Shown in pieces: positions 1 to 8,584 of a DNA stretch of 64,000 nucleotides. The position numbers and the translations under genes were made by a program. Numbering within the stretch: position 1 is the first letter of the stretch; the number at the start of each line of letters is the position of its first letter. Source of the stretch: Pseudorhizobium xiangyangii (GTDB lineage: Bacteria > Pseudomonadota > Alphaproteobacteria > Rhizobiales > Rhizobiaceae). The stretch covers positions 62,001 to 126,000 of the forward strand of contig NZ_JAJAWH010000005.1 in NCBI RefSeq assembly GCF_020531965.1, in the 5' to 3' direction. The notes beneath the pieces were generated by a model, which saw only the letters and a list, made by a program, of their open reading frames with translations, was not told where the DNA came from and did no database searches.

Positions 1-1
1 G

Positions 2-1582
2 AGCATCGATGCGGCGATCCACGTCCCTTCGATGCTGTCGAAGCATTTCGCGATCGTCGGATCGACGGGGGTCGGCAAATCGACAGCCGTCTCACTCATC
101 CTCCACAAGGCGATAGAATCCGATCCGAAGCTGCGTGTGCTCATCCTTGACCCGCACAACGAGTTTGCTGCTGCCTTCCCCGATCACTCGGTCGTCATCG
201 ACACAGAAACCCTGGACCTGCCGTTCTGGCTGATGAAGCTCGAGGAGTTTACGGAAGTCCTCTACCGCGGCCGGGTGGCGATCGCCGATGAACTGGACAT
301 CCTTCGCGACCTGATTCCGGAGGCCAAGCGCGCCTTCCGCGGCGGGGATTCGAGCCTGATGCGCCGGACGACCGAGAAAAGCTCGATCACCGCAGACACG
401 CCTGTGCCCTATCGCATGGCGGACCTGCTGGCACTGATCGACGAGCGCATCGGCCGCCTGGAAGGCCGTGGCGAGAAACCGGTCCTGCGTTCGCTGAAGA
501 TGCGGATCATTTCGGCCATCAACGACCCGCGCTATCACTTCATGTTCTCCAACAATACGATCCAAGACACGATCATGGAGACCATCGCGCATATCTTCCG
601 CATCCCGGGCGGAGATAGACCGATATGCACATTCCAGCTGGCCGGCATCCCTTCCGAGGTCGTCAACTCGGTTGCCTCCATTCTATGCCGCATGGCCTTC
701 GAACTCGCACTGTGGAGCAATGGCGCCATCCATATGCTCGTCGTCTGCGAGGAAGCCCACCGCTACGTTCCCGCCGATTCCGAGCGAGGCTTTTTCCCGA
801 CGCGGCAGGCCATATCGAGGATAGCGAAGGAGGGTCGCAAATACGGCGTATCGCTCGGGATTATCACCCAGCGCCCGGGCGAGCTCGACCAGACAATCCT
901 CTCGCAGTGCTCTACCCTGTTTGCCATGCGGCTCGCGAACGATCGCGACCAGGAAATCATCCGCTCCGCCATTCCCAACTCTTCCATCTCGACGCTGAGC
1001 TTCCTGTCGTCGCTCGGCAATGGAGAAGCGATCGCGTTCGGCGAGGCAATTTCGGTGCCCATGCGCCTGCAGTTTGCCCGGGTTGAAGACAAGCACCTTC
1101 CGAAAGCACATGGCGTACTCGACAAGGGCTCCGAAGAAACACCGGATACGATCGACCTCCGCAACATCGTGGCGCGCATGCGCTCGGTGACTGGCCCCGA
1201 TATCAACGCGTTCAAGCAGGGCTACGAGCAATCCGAATTTTTCGACACGATGGGTTCCGCGGGCAGTGAAGACACACCGGACGTCTGCGGCGACAGCGAT
1301 CTGGATCGCTGGGCCCGTAGCGTCAACGAGCCCTCGCTCACAACGGGCGCCGGATCACCGGAGCCTTATCGCCCCGACATGCTGCCTCGCTCGAGCCCGG
1401 CCTCCACATTTGCGCCGTCTGCCGCACTGGCCCGGGAAAATCCAACTGAGCGGCAGCAGCCTGCCTATCGTGCGTTCGGAGGCGAAAGTGGCATTCACCC
1501 GCCGCAGCCACTGCGCCGCGAAGGCTCGTTGCGCGACACTCTCCTGAAAAAGCCGCTGAGCAGCCTCTACGACAAGGGGTAA
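2..1582 (+). CDS. HerA-like DUF87 ATPase, 5' end outside window
   Basis: Probable HerA/FtsK-superfamily ATPase, a hexameric DNA-translocase family. The frame is open from base 2, and the first ATG (base 32) comes only about nine residues before a Walker A motif, GSTGVGKST. HerA-type proteins normally carry an N-terminal barrel before this motif, so the true start lies upstream of the window. Counting from that ATG, a Walker B-like segment VVCEEAH lies at residues 237-243, followed by the family motif around QRPGELDQTILSQC. The last 120 or so residues are Pro/Ser-rich and probably disordered. The 3' end overlaps the convergent miaA by 16 bp. No NurA, SIR2 or DUF4297 partner is visible downstream. 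The biological role in rhizobia is not known to me. Confidence 0.8.
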   Translation, partial: SIDAAIHVPSMLSKHFAIVGSTGVGKSTAVSLILHKAIESDPKLRVLILDPHNEFAAAFPDHSVVIDTETLDLPFWLMKLEEFTEVLYRGRVAIADELDILRDLIPEAKRAFRGGDSSLMRRTTEKSSITADTPVPYRMADLLALIDERIGRLEGRGEKPVLRSLKMRIISAINDPRYHFMFSNNTIQDTIMETIAHIFRIPGGDRPICTFQLAGIPSEVVNSVASILCRMAFELALWSNGAIHMLVVCEEAHRYVPADSERGFFPTRQAISRIAKEGRKYGVSLGIITQRPGELDQTILSQCSTLFAMRLANDRDQEIIRSAIPNSSISTLSFLSSLGNGEAIAFGEAISVPMRLQFARVEDKHLPKAHGVLDKGSEETPDTIDLRNIVARMRSVTGPDINAFKQGYEQSEFFDTMGSAGSEDTPDVCGDSDLDRWARSVNEPSLTTGAGSPEPYRPDMLPRSSPASTFAPSAALARENPTERQQPAYRAFGGESGIHPPQPLRREGSLRDTLLKKPLSSLYDKG

Positions 1583-2481
1583 GGCTTGCTCGGATCGATC
1601 CGCACCCAGGTGTCATCCATCTGGTTGCGGAACCATGTCATCTGCCGCTTGGCATATTGCCGGGTCAGCGCCGATGCCCGCTCGACGACCTCCTGCGGTG
1701 TCATGCGACCTTCGAGCATATCCGAAATCTGGGTGACGCCAATCGCCTTCATCGCCGGCACGTCCGGATTGGGATTCTGGGACACCAGCAATTTCACCTC
1801 CTCGACCGCACCACTGTCGAACATCGATTCGAAGCGTCGGCCGATCCTGTCGCGCAGGACGTTCCTATCGGGAAGAACGACAAACTTTCGCGCATTGGCC
1901 GGATCGATCACCATCGGCCCAGGCTTTCCCTGAAAGTGCGCAATCGAGTGGCCGGTCTCTTCCAGGACTTCAAGCGCCCGCACGATCCTCTGCCCGTCCG
2001 ATGGCTGAAGCATGGCGGCAACGCCCGGGTCGCGCGCCGCCAATTCCGCATGCAGCGTCGCGGCGCCTTCTTCCTTCATTCTGAGACGGACGTGGCAGCG
2101 GATATCCTGCGATATCTCCGGCATGTCCGACAGTCCGCCGGTCAAAGCCTTGAAATAGAGGCCTGTGCCGCCGACGAAGATCGGCAGCCTGCCTTCCGCC
2201 CGAAGACGGGGCAGCAGTGCCGAGACGTCGCGCAACCACTCGCCGGTCGAATGGGCGCGCGTGGCCGGCACATGGCCGTAGAGGTGATGCGGGAGGCCTT
2301 CCATCTCCTCTTCTGACGGGCGCGCCGTCAGGACGCGGAGCGTGTCATAGACCTGCATGCTGTCAGCATTGATCACGGCGCCGCCTGCCTCGGCAGCAAG
2401 CCGCAAGGCCAGTGCCGACTTGCCGCTGGCGGTCGGTCCCGTTATCAGGATCGCATCATAGTCTCTTGCAAGGTCGTTCAT
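1567..2481 (-). CDS. miaA: tRNA dimethylallyltransferase MiaA
   Basis: Transfers the dimethylallyl group from DMAPP to N6 of adenosine-37 in tRNAs that read U-starting codons. The P-loop GPTASGKS lies about 14 residues from the chosen start, followed by the conserved block with DSMQVYDTLRVLTARPS and by QRIVRALEVLEETG. The length of 304 residues is normal. Two starts are possible. The ATG ending at 2481 fits family length and directly abuts the divergent serB start, giving CATATG. An upstream in-frame ATG at 2511 has a better ribosome-binding site (AGGA, 8 nt spacing) and would overlap serB by 30 bp. The 3' end overlaps the HerA-like gene tail to tail. Confidence 0.95.
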   Translation of the reverse strand: MNDLARDYDAILITGPTASGKSALALRLAAEAGGAVINADSMQVYDTLRVLTARPSEEEMEGLPHHLYGHVPATRAHSTGEWLRDVSALLPRLRAEGRLPIFVGGTGLYFKALTGGLSDMPEISQDIRCHVRLRMKEEGAATLHAELAARDPGVAAMLQPSDGQRIVRALEVLEETGHSIAHFQGKPGPMVIDPANARKFVVLPDRNVLRDRIGRRFESMFDSGAVEEVKLLVSQNPNPDVPAMKAIGVTQISDMLEGRMTPQEVVERASALTRQYAKRQMTWFRNQMDDTWVRIDPSKPYPLS

Positions 2482-3375
2482 ATGGCTTTCGTTGCCACGC
2501 TCATTGCCCATCCGTCAAATCCTGTCCTCACGTCGTCCCTCGGTGAAAGCGCTGCTGAAGCCGTGAATGCCGGTGGTCTTTACTGGCTGGCGGACGGAAT
2601 CGCGTGCGATATCGTCCTGCGCGACGACGCCGACGTTCAGGCGGCGGAAGCCAACCTCCAGGCTGTCATTGCGGGAAAGCCCGTCGATCTCATCATTCAG
2701 GAGGCGGAAACACGCCGCAAGAAATTCCTGATCGCAGACATGGATTCGACCATGATCGGCCAGGAATGCATCGACGAACTTGCCGATGTCGTCGGCCTCA
2801 AGGACCAGGTTGCCACAATCACCGCGCGGGCCATGAACGGCGAGATCGCGTTCGAGCCCGCACTGCGCGAGCGGGTCGCCCTCTTGAAGGGCCTGCCGCT
2901 TTCCGTCGTCGATGACGTCATCGCCAAGCGCATCACGCTCACCTCCGGCGGACCGGAACTCATCGCCACGATGAAGTCGAAGGGCTTTTACACCGCTCTG
3001 GTCTCCGGCGGCTTTACGGTCTTCACCAACCCGATCGCCGCGAATCTCGGTTTCCACGAGAACCGCGCCAACATCCTCCTTGCCGACGATAACGGCATCC
3101 TGACGGGTGAAGTGGCAGAACCGATTCTCGGCAAACAGGCCAAGGTCGATGCCGTGACGGACATTTCTGCGAAACTCGGCATCTCGACCGACGAAGTGAT
3201 GGCCGTCGGCGATGGCGCCAACGACCTTGGCATGATCCAGCTTGCGGGATCCGGCGTAGCGCTGCACGCCAAGCCGACTGTCGCGGCCCAGGCGCGGATG
3301 CGCATCGACAACGGCGACCTGACCGCACTTCTCTACATCCAGGGATACCGCAAGTCGGATTTCGTCACCCCATGA
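2482..3375 (+). CDS. serB: Phosphoserine phosphatase SerB
   Basis: Catalyses the last step of L-serine synthesis, hydrolysis of phosphoserine. HAD-superfamily signature DMDST at residues 86-90 supplies the nucleophile Asp and the acid/base Asp. Motif II is near VSGGFTVF, and motif III/IV is GDGANDLGMI near residue 243. The N-terminal 75 residues form the small extra domain usual in alphaproteobacterial SerB. The start has AAGG upstream, located inside miaA. The stop overlaps the next gene as ATGA (3372-3375), so the acetyltransferase is likely translationally coupled. Confidence 0.96.
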   Translation: MAFVATLIAHPSNPVLTSSLGESAAEAVNAGGLYWLADGIACDIVLRDDADVQAAEANLQAVIAGKPVDLIIQEAETRRKKFLIADMDSTMIGQECIDELADVVGLKDQVATITARAMNGEIAFEPALRERVALLKGLPLSVVDDVIAKRITLTSGGPELIATMKSKGFYTALVSGGFTVFTNPIAANLGFHENRANILLADDNGILTGEVAEPILGKQAKVDAVTDISAKLGISTDEVMAVGDGANDLGMIQLAGSGVALHAKPTVAAQARMRIDNGDLTALLYIQGYRKSDFVTP

Positions 3376-3947
3376 CACTGGGCACCCCCCGGATCATCCT
3401 CGAAACGGAACGCCTTCTTATCCGCAGCTGGGTTGACGCCGACCGCGATCTCTTCCGCGAGATCAACGCCGATCCGAAGGTCATGGAGTACTTCCCCTTC
3501 CGGCGCAGCCACGCGGAATCGGACGCGCTCCTCGACAAGCTCAACGGCTCGATCCGAGAAACCGGCCTCGGATTCTACGCGCTCGAGTTGACGGAAACGG
3601 CCGAACCCATCGGCTTCTGCGGCCTGTCGCTCGCCAACATGCCGGAAATATTCCCGAAGGAGACAGTGGAGATCGGCTGGAGGCTCGCCACCCGCTTCTG
3701 GGGCAAAGGCTATGTGACGGAGGCGGCCGGCGCCCTCCTCGACTTCGCGTTCGACGAGAAATCCATCCAGGCCGTGCTCGCCTTCGCCGTCGAGCATAAC
3801 CGGCGCTCGACCGCAGTCATGCAGCGGATCGGCATGAAGCCCTGCCCGCAGATGGATTTCGACCATCCCCGCGTGCCTGACACCCACCCGCTCTTGAAGC
3901 GGCATGTAGTTTACGCGGCTGTCTCCAGCCGCGTAACAACCGCCTGA
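3372..3947 (+). CDS. GNAT-family N-acetyltransferase (RimJ/RimL type)
   Basis: Acetyl-CoA dependent N-acetyltransferase of the RimJ/RimL subgroup, 191 residues. The opening IILETERLLIRSW is the typical first strand of this subgroup. The EIGWRLATRFWGKGYVTEA segment around residues 97-115 carries the acetyl-CoA loop (a Q/RxxGxG/A-like turn at FWGKGY). The NRRSTAVMQRIGM segment is the late NxxS motif. It overlaps serB by 4 bp and should be expressed with it. The acceptor substrate is unknown; ribosomal-protein or small-molecule acetylation are both possible. Confidence 0.85.
   Translation: MTLGTPRIILETERLLIRSWVDADRDLFREINADPKVMEYFPFRRSHAESDALLDKLNGSIRETGLGFYALELTETAEPIGFCGLSLANMPEIFPKETVEIGWRLATRFWGKGYVTEAAGALLDFAFDEKSIQAVLAFAVEHNRRSTAVMQRIGMKPCPQMDFDHPRVPDTHPLLKRHVVYAAVSSRVTTA
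3911..3936. repeat. Inverted repeat at end of acetyltransferase, possible degP terminator
   Basis: A perfect 10-bp inverted repeat, TTACGCGGCT (3911-3920) and AGCCGCGTAA (3927-3936), with a 6-nt loop. It lies within the last codons of the acetyltransferase and just beyond the degP stop on the other strand, where transcript ends would converge. No clear U-tract follows on either strand, so terminator function is only a possibility. Confidence 0.45.
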
Positions 3948-3948
3948 T

Positions 3949-5688
3949 CTATTCGATAGGCACCGCCACGAAGCGCAATGCGCCGGTCGGATCGGCGATC
4001 ATCATGTGCGCATTGCGCCGGCCTTCAGACTTCAGCGCATCGACACGCTCCTTGACTGCCGTCGGGCTGTCGACGAAATCCTGCGCCACCTCGACGATCA
4101 CGTCTCCCGGCTTCAAGCCCTTCTCAGCGGCTGCGGAGTTCGCCTCGACGGCGGTGATCACGACGCCCTCGACGCTCTCGGCAATGCTGAACGTCTTTCG
4201 CTGACCTTCGTCCAGAGGCGCAACCGTCATGCCCAGCGCCGTCGCCGGCTCCTGCTGCTGTTCGCCGTTCTGTTCTTCTGACTGCTGACCGTCGTCTGGC
4301 GTCTGTTCCTCGCCTTCCGGTGTCGTGGTTTCCTCGGTCTCGTCTTCCGCTTCCGCAGCGCTGTCTTCAAGCCGGCCGAGCGTCACCTTGACCGTTTGTT
4401 TCTTGCCATCCCGCAGAACGACGACATCCACCGCCTTGCCGACGGGACTTTCCGCAACGACGCGCGGCAGATCCCGCATCTCGCGCACAGGATTACCATC
4501 GAAGGTCAGGATCACGTCGCCGGCCCGGATGGAGCCGTCATCGACGGGGCCACCCTTGACCACACCCGACACAAGCGCGCCGTGGGCGCTGTCCAGCCCC
4601 AGGCTCTCTGCCACCTCGTCCGTAACAGGCTGTATACGCACGCCCAGCCACCCGCGACGGGTCTCACCGAACTCGATCAGCTGGTTGACGATGTTCTCCG
4701 CCAGTTCCGTCGGCACAGCAAAGCCGATACCGATCGAACCGCCGGACGGCGAGATGATCGCGGTGTTGATGCCGATGACCTCGCCCCTCATGTTGAACAG
4801 CGGTCCGCCGGAATTGCCCTTGTTGATTGCCGCATCCGTCTGGATGAAATTGTCGTAGGGACCGGCATTGATGTTGCGCCCGCGCGCCGAGATGATCCCG
4901 ACCGTCAGCGAGCCGCCAAGCCCGAAGGGATTGCCGATCGCCATCACCCAGTCGCCGATGCGCATCTGACGGCTATCGCCGAATCGGACCGCCTTCAGCG
5001 GCGCCTTCGGCTCCACCTTGAGCACCGAAAGGTCGGTCTTCGGGTCGGTTCCGACGAGCGTCGCCTTGAGCTTGCTGCCGTCCGGGAAGATCACCTCGAT
5101 ATCATCGGCATCCTCGATGACGTGGTTATTCGTCACGACGAAGCCGGAGGGGTCGATGACGAACCCGGAACCGAGAGAGTTGACCTTCTGGCTACCGCCC
5201 TTTCCGCCCTCGCCGTCGAAATATTCGTCGAAGAATTCTTCGAAGGGCGAACCGTCGGGGGTCTGCGGCGGCTGCGGCCCGGCACCCGGATTTTCGACGC
5301 TTTGCGAAGTCGAGATGTTGACCACCGCGTCCAGAAGCCCTTCCGCCAAATCGGCCACGGATGCAGGTCCCGACGCAGTGAGCGGTCCCGGTGCCGGCTG
5401 GGCGGTCACGGTGGGAGCAGTACTCGGCGGAGCCGGCAACATGCCTTCCGGTGCGACGCCCTGGGCGTAGTCTTGAGCATCATTTAGCACGTTGCCCTGT
5501 GCGGCCGCTGGCGGCACAGGGTCCACCTCTGAGGGAGGAGGAGGCGGTTCCTGATCCGTCTGCGGGTTAAGCGGCGCGATGCCTACGGGCGGCGGCGTTG
5601 TCGTTTGAGCCTGCGCGCTGCCAGCCATGGCAATGACAGTCAATACTGCCACGGAACGTTTCAGGGACGATAGAACCGTCTGAGCCAT
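3949..5688 (-). CDS. degP: DegP/HtrA (Do-family) periplasmic serine protease
   Basis: Periplasmic chaperone-protease of the Do/HtrA family. The chosen ATG (5688) has GGAG 7 nt upstream and opens directly on a signal peptide ending near AGSAQA; an upstream in-frame ATG at 5730 is less likely. In 579-residue numbering the catalytic triad is His189 (NNHVIED), Asp219 (DPKTDLSVL) and Ser293 (GNSGGP). Two PDZ domains follow, separated by an unusually long Glu/Gln/Thr-rich linker. About 70 residues after the signal peptide are Pro-rich. It lies downstream of hflK-hflC as in other rhizobia, with a hairpin between, so it may have its own promoter. Expected role: degradation of misfolded envelope proteins. 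Confidence 0.95.
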   Translation of the reverse strand: MAQTVLSSLKRSVAVLTVIAMAGSAQAQTTTPPPVGIAPLNPQTDQEPPPPPSEVDPVPPAAAQGNVLNDAQDYAQGVAPEGMLPAPPSTAPTVTAQPAPGPLTASGPASVADLAEGLLDAVVNISTSQSVENPGAGPQPPQTPDGSPFEEFFDEYFDGEGGKGGSQKVNSLGSGFVIDPSGFVVTNNHVIEDADDIEVIFPDGSKLKATLVGTDPKTDLSVLKVEPKAPLKAVRFGDSRQMRIGDWVMAIGNPFGLGGSLTVGIISARGRNINAGPYDNFIQTDAAINKGNSGGPLFNMRGEVIGINTAIISPSGGSIGIGFAVPTELAENIVNQLIEFGETRRGWLGVRIQPVTDEVAESLGLDSAHGALVSGVVKGGPVDDGSIRAGDVILTFDGNPVREMRDLPRVVAESPVGKAVDVVVLRDGKKQTVKVTLGRLEDSAAEAEDETEETTTPEGEEQTPDDGQQSEEQNGEQQQEPATALGMTVAPLDEGQRKTFSIAESVEGVVITAVEANSAAAEKGLKPGDVIVEVAQDFVDSPTAVKERVDALKSEGRRNAHMMIADPTGALRFVAVPIE

Positions 5689-5834
5689 CTGGTCTCCAAT
5701 GATAGAATGCCCAGCCTCCTGGGGCCGCACAATTGAGATAGCGCGGAGTGTCGCCGCAAGATAGGGCGGAATGAAGACTGGTGACTTACCTTTTCGTGAG
5801 GAGCAGCACTGAGCCCGATCGCCCCCCGAAACGG

Positions 5835-5860
5835 AAAGAGGCGGCCGAAGCCGCCTCTTT
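5835..5860 (-). terminator. Hairpin terminator after hflC
   Basis: An 11-bp perfect stem, AAAGAGGCGGC (5835-5845) and GCCGCCTCTTT (5850-5860), with a CGAA/TTCG loop. It sits 17 bp beyond the hflC stop. On the minus strand the stem runs into a short T-rich stretch. It probably ends or attenuates the hflK-hflC transcript before degP. Confidence 0.65.
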
Positions 5861-5877
5861 GTCTTGGTTGTCTTGTC

Positions 5878-6819
5878 TTAGTTGCCGCTGGCCGGTGCAG
5901 CCGGGGCGACCGTTTCGCCGGCGGCAGCTCCAGGCGGAGTAATCGTCGGATCGTTCAGGTACTTGAAGAACGGCGAGTCTGGCGACAGCACCATGGTTGT
6001 ACCCTGGTCAGCCAGCGAAGACACATAGGCCCGCATCGAACGGTAGAACTCGAAGAAGCTCGGGTCGCGACCAAAGGCCTCGCCGAAGATCTTCGTCCGC
6101 ATGGCGTCGCCTTCGCCTCGGATGATTTCCGAGTCCCGCTGGGCAGCGGAGACGAACTCCACGACCTGGCGGTCGGCGATAGCGCGACGGGTCTGGCCCA
6201 GTTCGTTACCGCGGGCTCTGATCAATTCAGCCTCGGCCAAACGCTCAGCCTTCATCCGCTCGAAGGTCTGCTGCGAGACTTCCTGCGTCAGGTCCGTACG
6301 ACGAATACGGACATCGCGAATGGCGAGACCGAGCGAATCCGCAGCGTCGCGCAGCTGTGCATTCACTTCCTGCATCATCTGCGAACGTTCGTCAGACAAG
6401 GCGGCGTCGAAGTTGCGCAGACCGTAGACCCGGCGAAGTGCCGCATCGAGACGTGTGCGAAGACGGGCTTCTGCAGCTTCGCGGTCACCGGAAACGGTTT
6501 CCCGGAAGCGACGAGGATCGCTGATCTCGTAGACCACGAAAGCATCAACTTCGTAGAATGCGCCACCGCGAACCTGGACACGAATGTCGTCGAGGTCGAA
6601 GCGAAGCGCCCGGTCCTCGACATACTGAACCCGGTCGGCATCCATGAATGCAAACGGCAACTTGAAGTAGAGGCCAGGCTCCGTCTTGACGTCCTGGATC
6701 TCACCGAAGCGGACGACGATTGCCTGCTCCCGCTCGTTGACGACGAAGACCGACGAATAGACGAGGAAGAGAATGACCGCGAGCCCGATCAGAAGGGCTG
6801 GGAGACGATTGGAAATCAT
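5878..6819 (-). CDS. hflC: HflC, membrane protease modulator
   Basis: Stomatin/prohibitin (SPFH) family subunit of the HflKC complex, which surrounds and modulates the FtsH protease in the inner membrane. A single N-terminal membrane segment (about residues 6-26, LPALLIGLAVILFLVYSSVF) is followed by the SPFH domain, beginning NEREQAIVVRFGE, and then a charged helical stalk rich in Glu, Arg and Ala. The length of 313 residues is normal. Its ATG overlaps the hflK stop as ATGA (6816-6819), consistent with fixed stoichiometry. The C-terminus is Pro/Ala-rich. Confidence 0.95.
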   Translation of the reverse strand: MISNRLPALLIGLAVILFLVYSSVFVVNEREQAIVVRFGEIQDVKTEPGLYFKLPFAFMDADRVQYVEDRALRFDLDDIRVQVRGGAFYEVDAFVVYEISDPRRFRETVSGDREAAEARLRTRLDAALRRVYGLRNFDAALSDERSQMMQEVNAQLRDAADSLGLAIRDVRIRRTDLTQEVSQQTFERMKAERLAEAELIRARGNELGQTRRAIADRQVVEFVSAAQRDSEIIRGEGDAMRTKIFGEAFGRDPSFFEFYRSMRAYVSSLADQGTTMVLSPDSPFFKYLNDPTITPPGAAAGETVAPAAPASGN

Positions 6820-7925
6820 TGCGTGCCTCCCTGCTGCTGAGCGGACGGTCGGTTGATCTCGTTGAGCGGCAGGTAAGGTACAACGCCCTGCTTCTCGTCG
6901 ATGATGATCTTGTTGGAATTTTTCAGGACCGTCTCCATGGTCTCGATGAAGACGCGCTGGCGCGTCACTTCAGGCGCCGTCGTATATTCCTCGTAGATCG
7001 AGATGAAACGCTTCGCCTCACCCTCTGCTTCGTTGACGACCCGATCCTTGTACGCGGCGGCTTCTTCGCGAAGCTGTGCGGCCTGACCGCGAGCCTGACC
7101 AAGCTTCTGGTTGGCGTACTGGTTGGCCTCCTCGACGAAGCGGTCCTCGTCCTGCTCGGCGCGCTGCACTTCTTCGAACGCATCGGCTACTTCGCGTGGC
7201 GGTGCGGCGTCTTCAATCGGGACGGCGTTGATGGAGATTCCGGAGCCGTAGGCGTCCATGGTCCCCTGGATAATCGCGCGCACTTCCGTGGAGATGTCTT
7301 CACGGTTATCGCGGAAGATGTCCTGTGCCGGACGGCGACCGACGACTTCACGCATCGCGCTTTCGGCAACCTGCTGCAGGGTCGCAGCCGGGCTTTCCAG
7401 GTTGAAGAGATACGCCTTGGGGTCGCTCACGGTATAAAGTACCGAGAACTGCACGTTGACGATGTTCTGGTCGCCGGAGAGCATCAGCCCCGCAGAGGAC
7501 TGTGCGCTGCCGGATGCACCGACATTCTGCTGCTGCTCGGTTACCTTCACGATCTCGACGGTCTCTAAGGGCCAGAGATGGAAGTGAAGGCCAGGCATCG
7601 AGATGTCTTCCTTCGGAAGGCCGAAACGAAGTTCGACGCCGCGCTCATCCGGCTGCACGGTATACACCGACTGGATGGCCAGGAAGCCAACGATTGCCAG
7701 GATAACGAGGACGACGGCACCACCGTTGAAGCCGCCGGGAACAATGCCTCGCAGGCGATCCTGGCTTTTCCGGATGATGTCCTCAAGGTCCGGGGGGCCG
7801 CCGCTTCCGCTGCCACCACCGCCCTTAGGACGGTTCGAACCGCCACCCCAGGGGCCTTGATTGTTTCCACCACCGCCGCCGCCGCCCCACGGGCCGCCGC
7901 CGCCATTCTGATTGCTCCAGGGCAT
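6816..7925 (-). CDS. hflK: HflK, membrane protease modulator
   Basis: Partner of HflC in the HflKC assembly that encloses FtsH. The chosen ATG at 7925 gives the family opening MPWSNQNGGG, with GAGG 5 nt upstream; an in-frame start at 7946 only adds seven residues. The first 60 residues are very Gly/Pro/Trp-rich, as is normal for HflK. One membrane segment follows (around VVLVILAIVGFLAIQSVYTV), then the SPFH domain with QPDERGVELRFG and a long helical region. It is preceded by folA on the same strand with a 131-bp gap. Confidence 0.95.
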   Translation of the reverse strand: MPWSNQNGGGGPWGGGGGGGNNQGPWGGGSNRPKGGGGSGSGGPPDLEDIIRKSQDRLRGIVPGGFNGGAVVLVILAIVGFLAIQSVYTVQPDERGVELRFGLPKEDISMPGLHFHLWPLETVEIVKVTEQQQNVGASGSAQSSAGLMLSGDQNIVNVQFSVLYTVSDPKAYLFNLESPAATLQQVAESAMREVVGRRPAQDIFRDNREDISTEVRAIIQGTMDAYGSGISINAVPIEDAAPPREVADAFEEVQRAEQDEDRFVEEANQYANQKLGQARGQAAQLREEAAAYKDRVVNEAEGEAKRFISIYEEYTTAPEVTRQRVFIETMETVLKNSNKIIIDEKQGVVPYLPLNEINRPSAQQQGGTQ

Positions 7926-8056
7926 CAAAACCTCTTCGTTTGTCACTCCACCGCCTGGAAGCGACGCTCCCCCGGTTTATCTGCCCGTTATAGGGATGCG
8001 GGCGGGGCCTTTCAACGTTGGCTCAGCAACTTCGGGATGTTTGGTAACGAAATATT

Positions 8057-8584
8057 TCAATTTGCCGCTGGCCGGCGGCCGTAAACGGCAAATCGAGTCG
8101 GAAAACTGTCCTTTTCGCCCGCGCCGACATGCGTTTCCTCGCGAATCTCGAAAACTGCCGGATCGATCACGGGAAAAAATGTATCGCCGTCCTCGATAGC
8201 GGTCTCGACATGCGTAACGTAGAGGATGTCAGCCGCGTCCATCGCCTGGCTGTAGATCTCGCCGCCGCCGATGATGCAGACCTCCGCCGCACCGGTCTCC
8301 GCTGCGATGCGTTGCGCCGTCTCCAACCCCTCCTTTATCGAACCCGCTGTCGTGGCACCCTCCAGGACGAAGTTCGCATCACGGGTCACCACGACGTGCG
8401 GCCGGCCCGGCAAAGGCTTGCCACCGAATGATTGAAGCGTCTTGCGACCGACGACAACGGGCTTTCCCATCGTCAGAGCCTTGAACCGCTTGAGGTCAGT
8501 GGAAAGCTTCCACGGCATGTCGCCCTCACGGCCGATCACACCATTTTCGGAAACTGCGACTACAATGGAGACAGGTACCGTCAT
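8057..8584 (-). CDS. folA: Dihydrofolate reductase
   Basis: Reduces dihydrofolate to tetrahydrofolate with NADPH. From the ATG at 8584 the protein has 175 residues and opens with VSIVVAVSENGVIG, the standard DHFR first strand. MPWKLSTDLKRFK carries the catalytic Asp at residue 30. VVGRKTLQS and IIGGGEIY are the NADPH-binding motifs. Upstream in-frame codons to 8647 lack family similarity. In many rhizobia thyA lies just upstream; here it does not, and a non-conserved stretch takes its place. Probably the first gene of the folA-hflK-hflC unit. Confidence 0.95.
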   Translation of the reverse strand: MTVPVSIVVAVSENGVIGREGDMPWKLSTDLKRFKALTMGKPVVVGRKTLQSFGGKPLPGRPHVVVTRDANFVLEGATTAGSIKEGLETAQRIAAETGAAEVCIIGGGEIYSQAMDAADILYVTHVETAIEDGDTFFPVIDPAVFEIREETHVGAGEKDSFPTRFAVYGRRPAAN

